Shown here: positions 53,856 to 63,300 of the stretch, piece by piece | Layout of the letters: every line of letters starts with the position of its first letter | How positions within the stretch are numbered: the stretch's first letter is position 1 | Origin: Chitinophaga niastensis | GTDB lineage: Bacteria > Bacteroidota > Bacteroidia > Chitinophagales > Chitinophagaceae | DNA length: 64,000 nt | Direction of reading: 5' to 3' | NCBI RefSeq assembly: GCF_003014755.1 | Contig: NZ_PYAW01000001.1 | Span: 682,001 to 746,000 of the forward strand | Notes under the pieces: generated by a model | The model's input: the letters and a program-made list of their open reading frames with translations, nothing else | Database searches by the model: none | Told to the model about the DNA's origin: nothing | Position numbers and translations under genes: made by a program

Positions 53856-54362
53856 ATGGACGAAATAATAAATAAAGTAGCGCAGAGCGGCCTGGAAACC
53901 ATAGACCTGGAGAATTATTATCCCGCTGGAGATGTTGTGATCTTTGATATGAAAGATCACCTGTTTATGGGCTTGATTTTGAAAGAAAAAGACTTTCGTG
54001 CAGCCATGCAATCGCTGGACTGGGAACAATATCGTGGAAAAAATGTGGGTCTGATATGTAGTGCTGATGCAGTAATTCCTTTATGGGCCTATATGCTGGT
54101 GATGACCAACCTGGAACCGGTAGCTGTTTATGCCGCTTTCGGTGATGCTGAGTTTATCCACAAAACCCTGTATCTGCAAAATCTTGCTAAAATAGATGTA
54201 GCCTCTTTCACTGATAAACGTATTGTTATAAAAGGATGTGGGGATAAGCGTGTGGGTGAAGTGGCCTATGCCGAAATCACACGCTTGCTGCGTCCGGTGG
54301 TGAAAAGTATCATGTATGGAGAGCCATGTTCTACCGTGCCTATCTATAAAAAGAAAGGTTAG
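53856..54362 (+). CDS. DUF2480 family protein
   Basis: 168 aa from ATG 53856, preceded by AAGGACGAG as ribosome site; an upstream ATG at 53754 would run through the terminator and promoter and is rejected. Body: INKVAQSGLETIDLENYYPAGDVVIFDMKDHLFMGLILKEKDFR...GKNVGLICSADAVIPLWAYMLV, the DUF2480 pattern. Members are confined to Bacteroidota, soluble, function unknown. Its stop overlaps that of the convergent corA by three bases. Confidence 0.88.
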   Translation: MDEIINKVAQSGLETIDLENYYPAGDVVIFDMKDHLFMGLILKEKDFRAAMQSLDWEQYRGKNVGLICSADAVIPLWAYMLVMTNLEPVAVYAAFGDAEFIHKTLYLQNLAKIDVASFTDKRIVIKGCGDKRVGEVAYAEITRLLRPVVKSIMYGEPCSTVPIYKKKG

Positions 54363-55465
54363 AACCAGCCCCGTTTCTTAAAAACAAAAATCATCAACAG
54401 CAGCAATATGCCCATTCCCCCCAGCGTGTAGAAATAACCGTTTCTGGATTCGAGTTCCGGCATATTGTGAAAGTTCATCCCATAAATTCCTGCGAGGAGT
54501 GTTGGCGGAGCCATCAGGGTAGTTACTACCGCCAGCACTTTCATCACCTCATTTAGTTTGAGATTAAGTTGTGTGTGGTACATTTCCTGGAGGTTGAGTA
54601 CCGTATCGCGGTAGTTATCTGCCAGGTCATTACACTGAATGATGTGGTCATAAACATCCTTGTAGTATTTGGTAACGTTATCTTCCAGCAGATCACTTTC
54701 ACTTTTCAGGAAACCATTCACCAATTCCCGAACCGGGGAAATAGCCCGTTTGAATAAAAATATCTGGCGGCGCAGAAAGTTAATGCGTGCAAGGGCACGG
54801 GTATCAGGACGGTGCTGCACCAGGTCTTCCATCAGCTCAATCCGCTCTCCCAAATTATCCAGTACCATAAAATAATTATCTACTATTATATCCAACAGGG
54901 AATAACAAAGGTAGTCCGCATTGCCGTTGCGTATGCGGGAACCCTGCAGCAACAGTTTTGCTCTAACCGGGTCAAATACATCTCTGCTGGGATCTTCCTG
55001 AAATGAGATAACGAAGTTTTTGCCAAGTACAATGCTTACCTGTTCCTGATCTACTGCAGATGTTTCGTTATTAAAGTATATCATCGGCAGTAAGCAGAAG
55101 AGCCGATCGTTGATTTCGTCTGTTTTTGCACGTTGACCCACACTCAGTATATCTTCTTCGATAAGTTGATGGATCATGAACTGCTCACAGATGGCATGTA
55201 CTTCTTCTTTGCGGATACCATCAATATTAATCCAGCTCAGGTGAGAGGATTCCAGATATGGGAAAGTGTCTTCTATTTTTTCTAATACAATTGCCTTACA
55301 GAGGTTGCTGTTATAATCGAATACAGTAATTTTTGTGTTCTCAGCCGGCTGTCGGGTAGAGATTCCTTCCGCCGGGTTAAAATTCATGATGCGCTGTTTC
55401 TTCAATTTGAATGGATTTAGTACTTCCAGTACGCCCGGAATAGGCAACATTTTTTTTACAGCCAT
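54359..55465 (-). CDS. corA: CorA family magnesium/cobalt transporter
   Basis: 368 aa from ATG 55465 (a TTG two codons upstream is an alternative). Long cytoplasmic helices (about 60-310), then two C-terminal membrane helices with the pore signature YGMNFHNMPE (about 336-345) and ending KKRGWF. CorA lets Mg2+ (also Co2+, Ni2+) enter across the inner membrane as a pentamer. Confidence 0.94.
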   Translation of the reverse strand: MAVKKMLPIPGVLEVLNPFKLKKQRIMNFNPAEGISTRQPAENTKITVFDYNSNLCKAIVLEKIEDTFPYLESSHLSWINIDGIRKEEVHAICEQFMIHQLIEEDILSVGQRAKTDEINDRLFCLLPMIYFNNETSAVDQEQVSIVLGKNFVISFQEDPSRDVFDPVRAKLLLQGSRIRNGNADYLCYSLLDIIVDNYFMVLDNLGERIELMEDLVQHRPDTRALARINFLRRQIFLFKRAISPVRELVNGFLKSESDLLEDNVTKYYKDVYDHIIQCNDLADNYRDTVLNLQEMYHTQLNLKLNEVMKVLAVVTTLMAPPTLLAGIYGMNFHNMPELESRNGYFYTLGGMGILLLLMIFVFKKRGWF

Positions 55466-55767
55466 ATGCAATCGATGTTATCTAATTGAAAGCCGAATTT
55501 AAATTAAAATTCTCTTAAGTATGCTTTGATAGAGGTGTACAAGCCGACTTGTGTAAGCAATAATATGCTTCTTTTTCTCATCAATCGGGGGAGAAGGAGT
55601 GAATAATAAATGCGTTATATCAGTCCTATGGGGTATATAGACTAATTAAATCCTGAATAAAATAGCTATTTGAGACTATTAACGTGCTAAAGAGGTGTAA
55701 TTACTATCTGAAAATAGGATACGATATAAAAAAGACGGGTAATAATGAGGCGCAGCGGGGTATCAGG

Positions 55768-55806
55768 AAAATCCTTGTCCGGTGTTATGAGCCGGACAAG
55801 GATTTT
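55768..55806 (-). terminator. Terminator of the DUF3472 gene
   Basis: AAAATCCTTGTCCGG and CCGGACAAGGATTTT form a perfect 15-bp stem with a 9-base loop, six bases after the stop at 55812, with four U from the stem itself. The rest of the gap 55466-55767 shows no gene or other feature. Confidence 0.9.
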
Positions 55807-55811
55807 GTATA

Positions 55812-57071
55812 TTAAAATTTAGGGAGCTCTATTTCCGGTTGTTTACCGGTGGCCGGGCGTTCAAACGTATCACCGTATTGGGCATTGGCGGGTTTAAATC
55901 CGCTGTTCCATAAATAGAACCAGCCATTTTCAGCACCACCACCGTAGTCGATGCGGTCTTTTGCTTTGGCGGTAGCATCGTTGGAGAATTTCGCTTTGGT
56001 AAGTTCTATCCATTCGCCGGTATTGGTTTTGATCCAATGGTTACCAAAATACCCTTTCCGGCCGAGGTGGCCATTTTCAAAAGAAAAATCTTCCAGGAAG
56101 GAATACAGATGGCCCATGTATTTGCCGTCTTTAGGTGCACGGAAACTGGCTATCAGCTTCCATTCGCGGTGCTCCGGTACATAAAAGTAAGCTGTGTAGG
56201 TAGTAGTGTTGCCGGTAGGAACACTATGCATCAGGAAGCGATAGGTTTCGCCTGCTTTCCAGTTGTAGATCCAGTGACTATGTCCGCCGGTACCTTCGCC
56301 GCCAAATCCGCTGGCATCAACACTATCGCCTTTGGCCAACATTGCCACCTGGTCTTCATACTTTACTTTGCTGCGCTCCTGTGGCTCACCACCCGCGTCC
56401 CATACGGAAAAAATAATCCTTCTTTCAGTGGGAGAATTTACCTGCATACCAAAGTAACCTCTATGGAAGCCGCAAGACATGAAATATGTACCCAGTTTAT
56501 CTTCTCCTTCAGGTACTTTAATTTCTCCATAAAACCACTCTACGTTTTTACCTTCAGGAACAGGATAGTTTAAATGCACAGAGGCCGCGCGGCGCCAGGG
56601 CTTGGGATTGAACTGAATATCTTTGGTGGCCGGGCCATCCAGTGTAACACCTTTTACATCCGCATATACTTTACCTTTCTTCTCCACTCCTTTTAAAGAC
56701 ACACAATAGAAACCAGGTTGTTTAATATTAGTTTGTAATACCGGGATGTTCGTATAGTCGTTATTGTTAGGAATGCTAATTGTTTTTTCTGTACCGTTCA
56801 CAGATACGGTTATTTTACTTTCGGCATCTGCTTTGGCTTGCAGCGTTATTTTCAGGGTTCCGGTAGTAGCCGCGTGGAAATAAAAGTTCACGGTATTATT
56901 GTTGCCTGTCCAGTTGGTTACACCATTGTTATAGTTAATCTCTACATTTTCTTCTACCGGATCGGCGTAAGCGGTGAAACCAGGAAGTAGTACCTGCGAA
57001 GCCTGCGCAAATGCATGATTTGCCGCAAAGCAAATAGCCAGCAGTGCTGTAAGAAATGTTTTATTTTTCAT
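55812..57071 (-). CDS. Secreted DUF3472/DUF5077 protein
   Basis: 419 aa. Signal peptide MKNKTFLTALLAICFAANHAFA. Residues about 25-140 resemble DUF5077 (beta-sandwich, carbohydrate-binding-like: YADPVEENVEINYNNGVTNW). The rest is DUF3472 (WFYGEIKVPEGEDKLGTYFMSCGFHRGYFGMQVNSPTERRIIFSVWD). Members occur with polysaccharide-degrading enzymes but have no established activity. Stand-alone gene with its own terminator. Confidence 0.85.
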   Translation of the reverse strand: MKNKTFLTALLAICFAANHAFAQASQVLLPGFTAYADPVEENVEINYNNGVTNWTGNNNTVNFYFHAATTGTLKITLQAKADAESKITVSVNGTEKTISIPNNNDYTNIPVLQTNIKQPGFYCVSLKGVEKKGKVYADVKGVTLDGPATKDIQFNPKPWRRAASVHLNYPVPEGKNVEWFYGEIKVPEGEDKLGTYFMSCGFHRGYFGMQVNSPTERRIIFSVWDAGGEPQERSKVKYEDQVAMLAKGDSVDASGFGGEGTGGHSHWIYNWKAGETYRFLMHSVPTGNTTTYTAYFYVPEHREWKLIASFRAPKDGKYMGHLYSFLEDFSFENGHLGRKGYFGNHWIKTNTGEWIELTKAKFSNDATAKAKDRIDYGGGAENGWFYLWNSGFKPANAQYGDTFERPATGKQPEIELPKF

Positions 57072-57200
57072 TGTTCAGTTATTGTATGTCAACAAATAAA
57101 GCAGCATCTGCCACTAAATGCAATTCTATCTGAAAAAAATTACAAACGAATGAGAATCGATAATTTTATGCTTCTGGAGAAACATATCTCCGGCCCTGGG

Positions 57201-57596
57201 TTATGTCTTACTCTTTTTCTTTTTATATTTTATTTCCACATTTGCCACACCGGTATTCAGCATACCTATTTTGGAAGCAGCTTTATTTGATAGGTCTATA
57301 ATGCGCCCTGGTGCAAAAGGGCCGCGATCATTGATGCGAACTTTTACACTTTTACCATTCGATATATTTGTAACGGTAACGCGTGTACCAAAAGGTAATG
57401 TTCTGTGCGCTGCAGTGAGATGGCGTTGATGAAATGTTTCACCGCTGGCAGTGCGTTTTCCATCAAACGAATTTGCGTAATAGGAGGCTTTTCCCTTTTC
57501 GGTAATTTTACGGCTACAGGCAGTTGTGCACACCATTAACGCAGCAATGGTGAATAACAACCATTTACGTTCAACGTTTGCTGGGATAGTTATCAT
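57201..57596 (-). CDS. RlpA-like lipoprotein (double-psi beta-barrel)
   Basis: 131 aa from ATG 57596. Lipobox LMVCTTAC with Cys about residue 27. The RlpA barrel reads GKASYYANSFDGKRTASGETFHQRHLTAAHRTLPFGTRVTVTNISNGKSVKVRINDRGPF (about 36-95), with the Asp/His pair typical of lytic transglycosylase-type barrels (ASGE...AAH...NDRGPF). No SPOR domain is attached, unlike E. coli RlpA. Cell-envelope peptidoglycan metabolism is probable. Confidence 0.87.
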   Translation of the reverse strand: MITIPANVERKWLLFTIAALMVCTTACSRKITEKGKASYYANSFDGKRTASGETFHQRHLTAAHRTLPFGTRVTVTNISNGKSVKVRINDRGPFAPGRIIDLSNKAASKIGMLNTGVANVEIKYKKKKSKT

Positions 57597-57858
57597 GGTT
57601 GATACTGGTTTAGGCAGTGATATAAAAATAAACCAAAATTCTGACGCTTTCAGCAAGCTACCTCCTGCAGTTGATGAATGGTACTTTTTATCATAGCAGG
57701 TACTATTAACCGGTGAAAAGGTTTTACAAAAGGATCAGTTCCTTTGATAGGGCTAACGAAACAATCTTTGTAGTGGATAACAGATCCTGTCTCGTTTAAC
57801 AGACAATCAGCCGGCAGGGAGGGTTGCGATATATTCAGCCATACTTAAACGCTACATG

Positions 57859-60324
57859 CTAAAAAGGATATCCTATTGCAATGTTTAGAATCAGGTTCTT
57901 TTTGCGCCATTCCGGATCACCGAAATTAAATTTATTGATTACCCAGCGTTCATTTTCCGGAAGATAAGGGATACGCAACGGGGTCGCCAAATCAAAACGT
58001 ACTACCACAATGGAAGCGTCTATACGCAAGCCAATACCGGCTCCTACAGCAATTTCTTTGTAGAAGGAACTTAACTCAAACTTGCTTCCGGGCTTATCGG
58101 GTACATCTTTTTGCAGCCAGATATTACCTGCATCCACAAATGCGGCTACATTAAATACACTCGCCAGGTGTACGCGAATTTCAGAGTTGAATTCCAGTTT
58201 GATATCACCGGCTTCATTGGCCAGCAATGCAGAGGTATCTACTGCTTTGTTATGGTATGATCCAGGGCCCAGTGTGCGTGCCCTGAAGGCGCGGATACTG
58301 CTGCTACCACCGGTAAAGAACTGTTTAATAAAAGGTAATGTTGCAGAGTTTCCGTATGGTAATCCGTAGCCCAGGAGCAAACGGTTGATCCATTGTTTTC
58401 CCTTGCCTAAACTCCAGTAGTGACGGCCTTCCAGGGTTAATCTTTCGTATTGTGCAAATGGATTGCTTAATATGTTTTTAGTTGAATCTCCTTTTGGAAC
58501 AATCAATCCCGCAATGTTTCCGGATATGTCTGCATTCCCGCTCAGATACCAGCTATGAATACGATTGGCTTGCTGGTTATTATATGTGATGGTGTAATTG
58601 CCACCGAGTATAAATTGTTTTTCAATAGCAGCACGCTGACTCGGATCATTGGCCAGTATGCTATCATATGCCGCTGTTGTTTTTGTGGGCAATACGTAAG
58701 TAATAGCCACAGGTGCAAAAATATGACTCAGATAAGCAGTGCGTTGCCACAGGTATTGTAATTGCAGCGTGTATGCGTTTAGGTTATACAGATCGGCACG
58801 GCTGTATAGTTCGTAACCAAGACTTATCCGCGTTTTGGGTACATAAGGAGTACGGATGTTTAGCCCCCTGATAGGGGTAATAAATCGCGGAAAAGTGACA
58901 GCGACTTCCGCTCCCAACCCATAAGAATTAGAAGCTCCTGAGCTTTTATTGCCCGTTTGCCATTCCAGACCAGCATTAAGACCAATCTCCAGCAGGGCTG
59001 CAGAATGAAGCCAGTTACGGTTTTTGGCAGTTATCCTTATTTCTGATCCTACAAATCCATTTGATTTAGAGGTGCCGCGTAATTCCGTTTGCAGCGAACG
59101 GCGCTTATAAGGGGTTAAATAAAATTTAGCGTCAAGCCAGCCACTATCAAGGGCAACACTGTTGTTTACCATCGCCTTGTAAGTTTTTGCCAGTGTAGTA
59201 TCGCGTGTATAAGCAGTATCTTTCCGGACGCTGATACGCTTTATAGTAGTATCCTTTGTACCTGCTACATTTGGGCTCCCGCCCAGAATATTATGTACAG
59301 AGGTATCACGAACGGGACGAAACTGGCCCTTTACAAATTTAAATACACCCAGATTAATCAGCCTTTGCAGGGTAATATTATGTGAGCTGAGCTGGTACAA
59401 ACTATCTGGTCGTAAAAATACAGAGCGATCAAATACAGTAGATCTGAATCTTTTGGCAGAATCCACGATGTAAATGCCCTTGTATTTTATAGGTGTACCA
59501 GTGGTGGACGCCGAATCATTATCCAGGGAATAGTCCGGGAATAATGTAATATCGTGCATCCGGTAAGGGCGTAGTGCCAGCAAGGGCGTGTTATCTTTTA
59601 TCTTTACAAACAGATCTACTGTTCCGTGGTTGGTACTATCCACCTGTACCAGCAAATAATCCGGAGTAAAATAGTAGTATCCCTGTTCTTTTAATGCAGC
59701 GTGTATGCGTTCCCGTTCTTCCTTTATTGAGTCGAGAGAATAAGGCGCACCAACTATCAGGGAGCTTTCTTCTTTTGTATAAGTCATTGTTTTACCAATG
59801 GCGCTGCTATCTGTTAAGTAGGTTACACTCCTGATGGTATACCGGTGATTGGGGGTAACGGTATAATTGATGGATGCTTTTTTCTTGCCGGAATATTTAA
59901 TTTCGGAAGCTACTTCGTCCTGGAAAAAGCCATGATCAACAAGATATTCCTGCAGTACTTTGGACGTATAATCAGGTTTGGCCTGGCTAAGTAATACGGG
60001 TGGCTCTCCCCATTTTTTTCGCAGTAAATAATTAAGCCCTTTCCCTTTGGGTTCTTTACCTAAATTATAGAGCCATAATTTGAAGGGCATGCCCAGGAAT
60101 TTTCTGTTCCTGTTTGGACGGATCCTTTTGTTCATGCCGTCTTCCAAATTTGTATAGTCATTGGGTTTTTTCTTTGTGATCGTGTCATTTTCCCATTTCA
60201 CAGCGCTACCGGTATACAGGCGATCTCCTTCCGGCACAGTGCGTGTAGTGCTACAGGAGCTGATCGCCAGGTATCCCAGGCAAAATATAATACAGCAGAT
60301 GATATGGCTATTTGCTTTTAGCAT
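57859..60324 (-). CDS. tamA: TamA/BamA-type outer-membrane assembly protein
   Basis: About 821 aa from ATG 60324; a far-upstream ATG would give a basic 39-residue prefix lying inside tamB and is rejected. Signal peptide with lipobox AISSCSTTRTVPEG. POTRA-like repeats lie at about 90-400, and the C-terminal half is a BamA-type barrel (GGSSSIRAFRARTLGPGSYHN near 700, then FVDAGNIWL) ending with the usual aromatic YPF. It works with TamB in outer-membrane protein insertion or lipid transport. Starts 17 bp before the tamB stop, so coupled. Confidence 0.88.
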   Translation of the reverse strand: MLKANSHIICCIIFCLGYLAISSCSTTRTVPEGDRLYTGSAVKWENDTITKKKPNDYTNLEDGMNKRIRPNRNRKFLGMPFKLWLYNLGKEPKGKGLNYLLRKKWGEPPVLLSQAKPDYTSKVLQEYLVDHGFFQDEVASEIKYSGKKKASINYTVTPNHRYTIRSVTYLTDSSAIGKTMTYTKEESSLIVGAPYSLDSIKEERERIHAALKEQGYYYFTPDYLLVQVDSTNHGTVDLFVKIKDNTPLLALRPYRMHDITLFPDYSLDNDSASTTGTPIKYKGIYIVDSAKRFRSTVFDRSVFLRPDSLYQLSSHNITLQRLINLGVFKFVKGQFRPVRDTSVHNILGGSPNVAGTKDTTIKRISVRKDTAYTRDTTLAKTYKAMVNNSVALDSGWLDAKFYLTPYKRRSLQTELRGTSKSNGFVGSEIRITAKNRNWLHSAALLEIGLNAGLEWQTGNKSSGASNSYGLGAEVAVTFPRFITPIRGLNIRTPYVPKTRISLGYELYSRADLYNLNAYTLQLQYLWQRTAYLSHIFAPVAITYVLPTKTTAAYDSILANDPSQRAAIEKQFILGGNYTITYNNQQANRIHSWYLSGNADISGNIAGLIVPKGDSTKNILSNPFAQYERLTLEGRHYWSLGKGKQWINRLLLGYGLPYGNSATLPFIKQFFTGGSSSIRAFRARTLGPGSYHNKAVDTSALLANEAGDIKLEFNSEIRVHLASVFNVAAFVDAGNIWLQKDVPDKPGSKFELSSFYKEIAVGAGIGLRIDASIVVVRFDLATPLRIPYLPENERWVINKFNFGDPEWRKKNLILNIAIGYPF

Positions 60325-63300
60325 CGGGCGTCGTCGTGTTTTTGTCGTCTTTCTTATCCTGTTTCGCGTTTTTCTTATCGCGGAGTTTCTGGCTTGACTT
60401 GTCTTTTTTAGTGCGTTGCAGAATTTCTCTGAATTCATCATAATCCATAATCAGCATAAATGCTACACCGGTTTCTACCACTTGCCCTTCAATGACTGTT
60501 TGATTATCATTACGCTGGTATACCCGGATCCTGTATCGACCGTCTCTGGATAGTTTATATTCTATGGAGATATCACCTACCAGTGAGCTGGCGTTTTGCT
60601 GATTACCCTGCAACATGATATTGGAACCAACGGATACGGTTAAACGATCACTGAAAAGGCTCTTTGATGCACCAATGTTAAGGTTGGTAGTTTCCTGTGC
60701 GGAGCCTGTGGAGTAGTCCTGCTGGTTTTGCAGGTCAAAATTCAGATCTACACCTTTTATGAGATTGCCAGCCAGGTTATTCAGTTGTTGAGAAAGAATT
60801 TTACTCACACTATTTTTTGCTGCCTGTCCTACACCGCCGCCACTACCGGCATCCAGGGTGCTCATGGGGTCATCCGGAATGAATGTATTCAGAATCAGGA
60901 GGCCCATTACCTGTTTATTTAATTCGGAAGGGACCTGGTTAATTTGTTTCAGGCGATTATATGGTGCGCCATTGAAAGCATTGCGATCTTTCTCTGCCAT
61001 ATCCAGCCGGAAACTGATATCTGGTTTCGACAGACTTCCCTTTATCATCAGATATACTTCAAAGGGAAGACGTTGTTTGTATTTGTTACGGTCTTCAGCA
61101 GACATGCTTCCCAGCTGATCCTGCACCAGGTCATAGGCCGGTGCATTAACCGTGTATTTGGCAGTAATATCCATATCGGCGTTGGTAGCATCGCCGTTAA
61201 AGGAAATGAAGCTGCCTTTTTCAATATCAAAAGAGCGTTTGATAAGCTGGTTCAGGGACATTTCATACTTGCCTTCAGATATTTCATAACGGCCGGTAAG
61301 ACTCAACGTACTGCTGGGATCCAGTGTGGCGTTGATGCTGGCTGTACCCTTGGCCTGTACGTAATCACCATTTTGTTTATCAATAATAATCTTGATCACG
61401 GATGCTGGTGTAATATCTAAATTACCCGAGAAGATCATTCCCTTCAGCCTGGGATTCTGATATTTGAGACTATCCCGTTTTGCCAGCAGTGCGGAGTCTA
61501 CCGGTTTTGATTTATCCACAAACTCCACCACTCCTTCCCTGTCTGCCAATCCGGGTGCATCTTCCGGCAGCATCACGGTTACACTTGATTTATCGCGCAG
61601 CTTCACGGTGGCGTCTATTTTGGGAAGATCCAGGGAGCCGCGGATCTTTACTTTACTATCAATGAATGCGGGCCCGTAAATCCACTGGTCCTGATTTTGT
61701 TGTTTGCCTAATGCCATGAAGTTATCTGCACTTACATCCAGGCTAAAACTATACTTCGTGAAATTAGTTGTGTTGATACGGCCATTCACCACCAATTCAT
61801 TATTCAGGCTATCGGCAATGACGAGATTATTGAACAGCATACCTTTGTCGTCTATCAGAATATTTTCATCCTGCAGATGGAATGTGCTGCCAATAAAGTT
61901 GACCATACCTGCGGCATTATTAAAATGCAGGTTGCCTTGTACATGAGGGGCTGCTGTAGTGCTGGAAATATCAAACTTACCATCGGCATTACCAGACATA
62001 CGGGACACACTACCCATAGTAAATGGCTCCATGATGGCCATGTTCAGGTTGTTGATATTCACATGGGCGTTAATGGTGCTGTCATAGGTGCCATCTACTT
62101 TTATGTCGTTATCATTACCGGTCAGTGCTGCCGTTAGCTTGTATTGATCCGGGCCATTGTTTTCCACATTAGCTTCCAGCGTTCCAAAGCGTGCATTCTT
62201 CACCGTTAGACTATCCACATTCAGTTTAGCGTGTATCAGGGGAGATTTGTTCCAGTTGTATACAGTTGCTTCCGCATTCAGCGTACCGCTAGCCAGCAAT
62301 GTATCTGTAGCCAGCAGCCCGGTGATGGTGGATAGCTGGAAATTGGCAATATTGGCTTGTAACGCCGGAACCGCACCAGTATCGGCTTTGGTGGATACCT
62401 GTATGGATTGATTTCCCTGTGATAATTTAATATTAGCGGTATCCGGCGCGCCGTTTTTGATACGCAGGATATTATTTTCTGCTACAGTCCATTCCTGCTT
62501 GTTCAGCAGCAGTCCTGGCTTGAGAGATAACTGCATGACGTTATCTGCGAGGAAAGTGACTATACCACCCATCTTATATTTAGGTTGCCTTTTCACATCA
62601 TCCAGTTGGAGATTGAAGTTGACCGCACCTGTATTGGCATGTGCAGTAAGGAAAGTATGGTACAGCGGGAAGCTGGGATGTTGCATGCGTGCCAGTGAAA
62701 CATATACCTGCATGGAGGTATCCATGATGTGGGCTGATAGCTGTACACTATCTATCTGTAAAGAATCGTAATTGAGTTTAGGAACGGCTGCGTTTACAAT
62801 AAGCAGACTGCTATCACTATTCAGGCGACCATTAATTATTAACGGCTGGTCCATCTGTAATGTGGGCAAGAGTGGTTTCAGGCTGTGCGGCCATACCAAA
62901 GAGCCATACCATTGTAGTTGTTGCCCTCCCGGTATTTTTACGATGCGGCCGGAATCTGCCGGCATCAATGGCTTTGTGATAATTTGAGAGAAAGCAGTAC
63001 CAACTTTTGTATAATCGATATGCCCATTGGCAGTAATTAAGCCAAATGGACTTTTTAATGTGAGGTATTGCTGATCGTTATACTGTGCCAGCAGAGAGAT
63101 GCTGTCCAGTGGAAATATATCTCCTTTGGTAGCAATTTGCCAGTCGGTTAAGAATGCTGTGCCTTCTATCCGTTGTGGCTCAATGCTATTGAAATCTGCA
63201 GCCAGATTACCTTTTAGCGTTAATGGTTTGGTGTACCAGTGGGTAGCATATAGATCTGCTTTTGTAAATGCCATATTTACTTTAAGCGCCTGAATAGTGG

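Noticed and set aside
60325..60441. 39-residue basic extension of the TamA-like protein
   Set aside because: Lies inside tamB coding sequence in another frame and precedes a perfect signal peptide/lipobox start at 60324.
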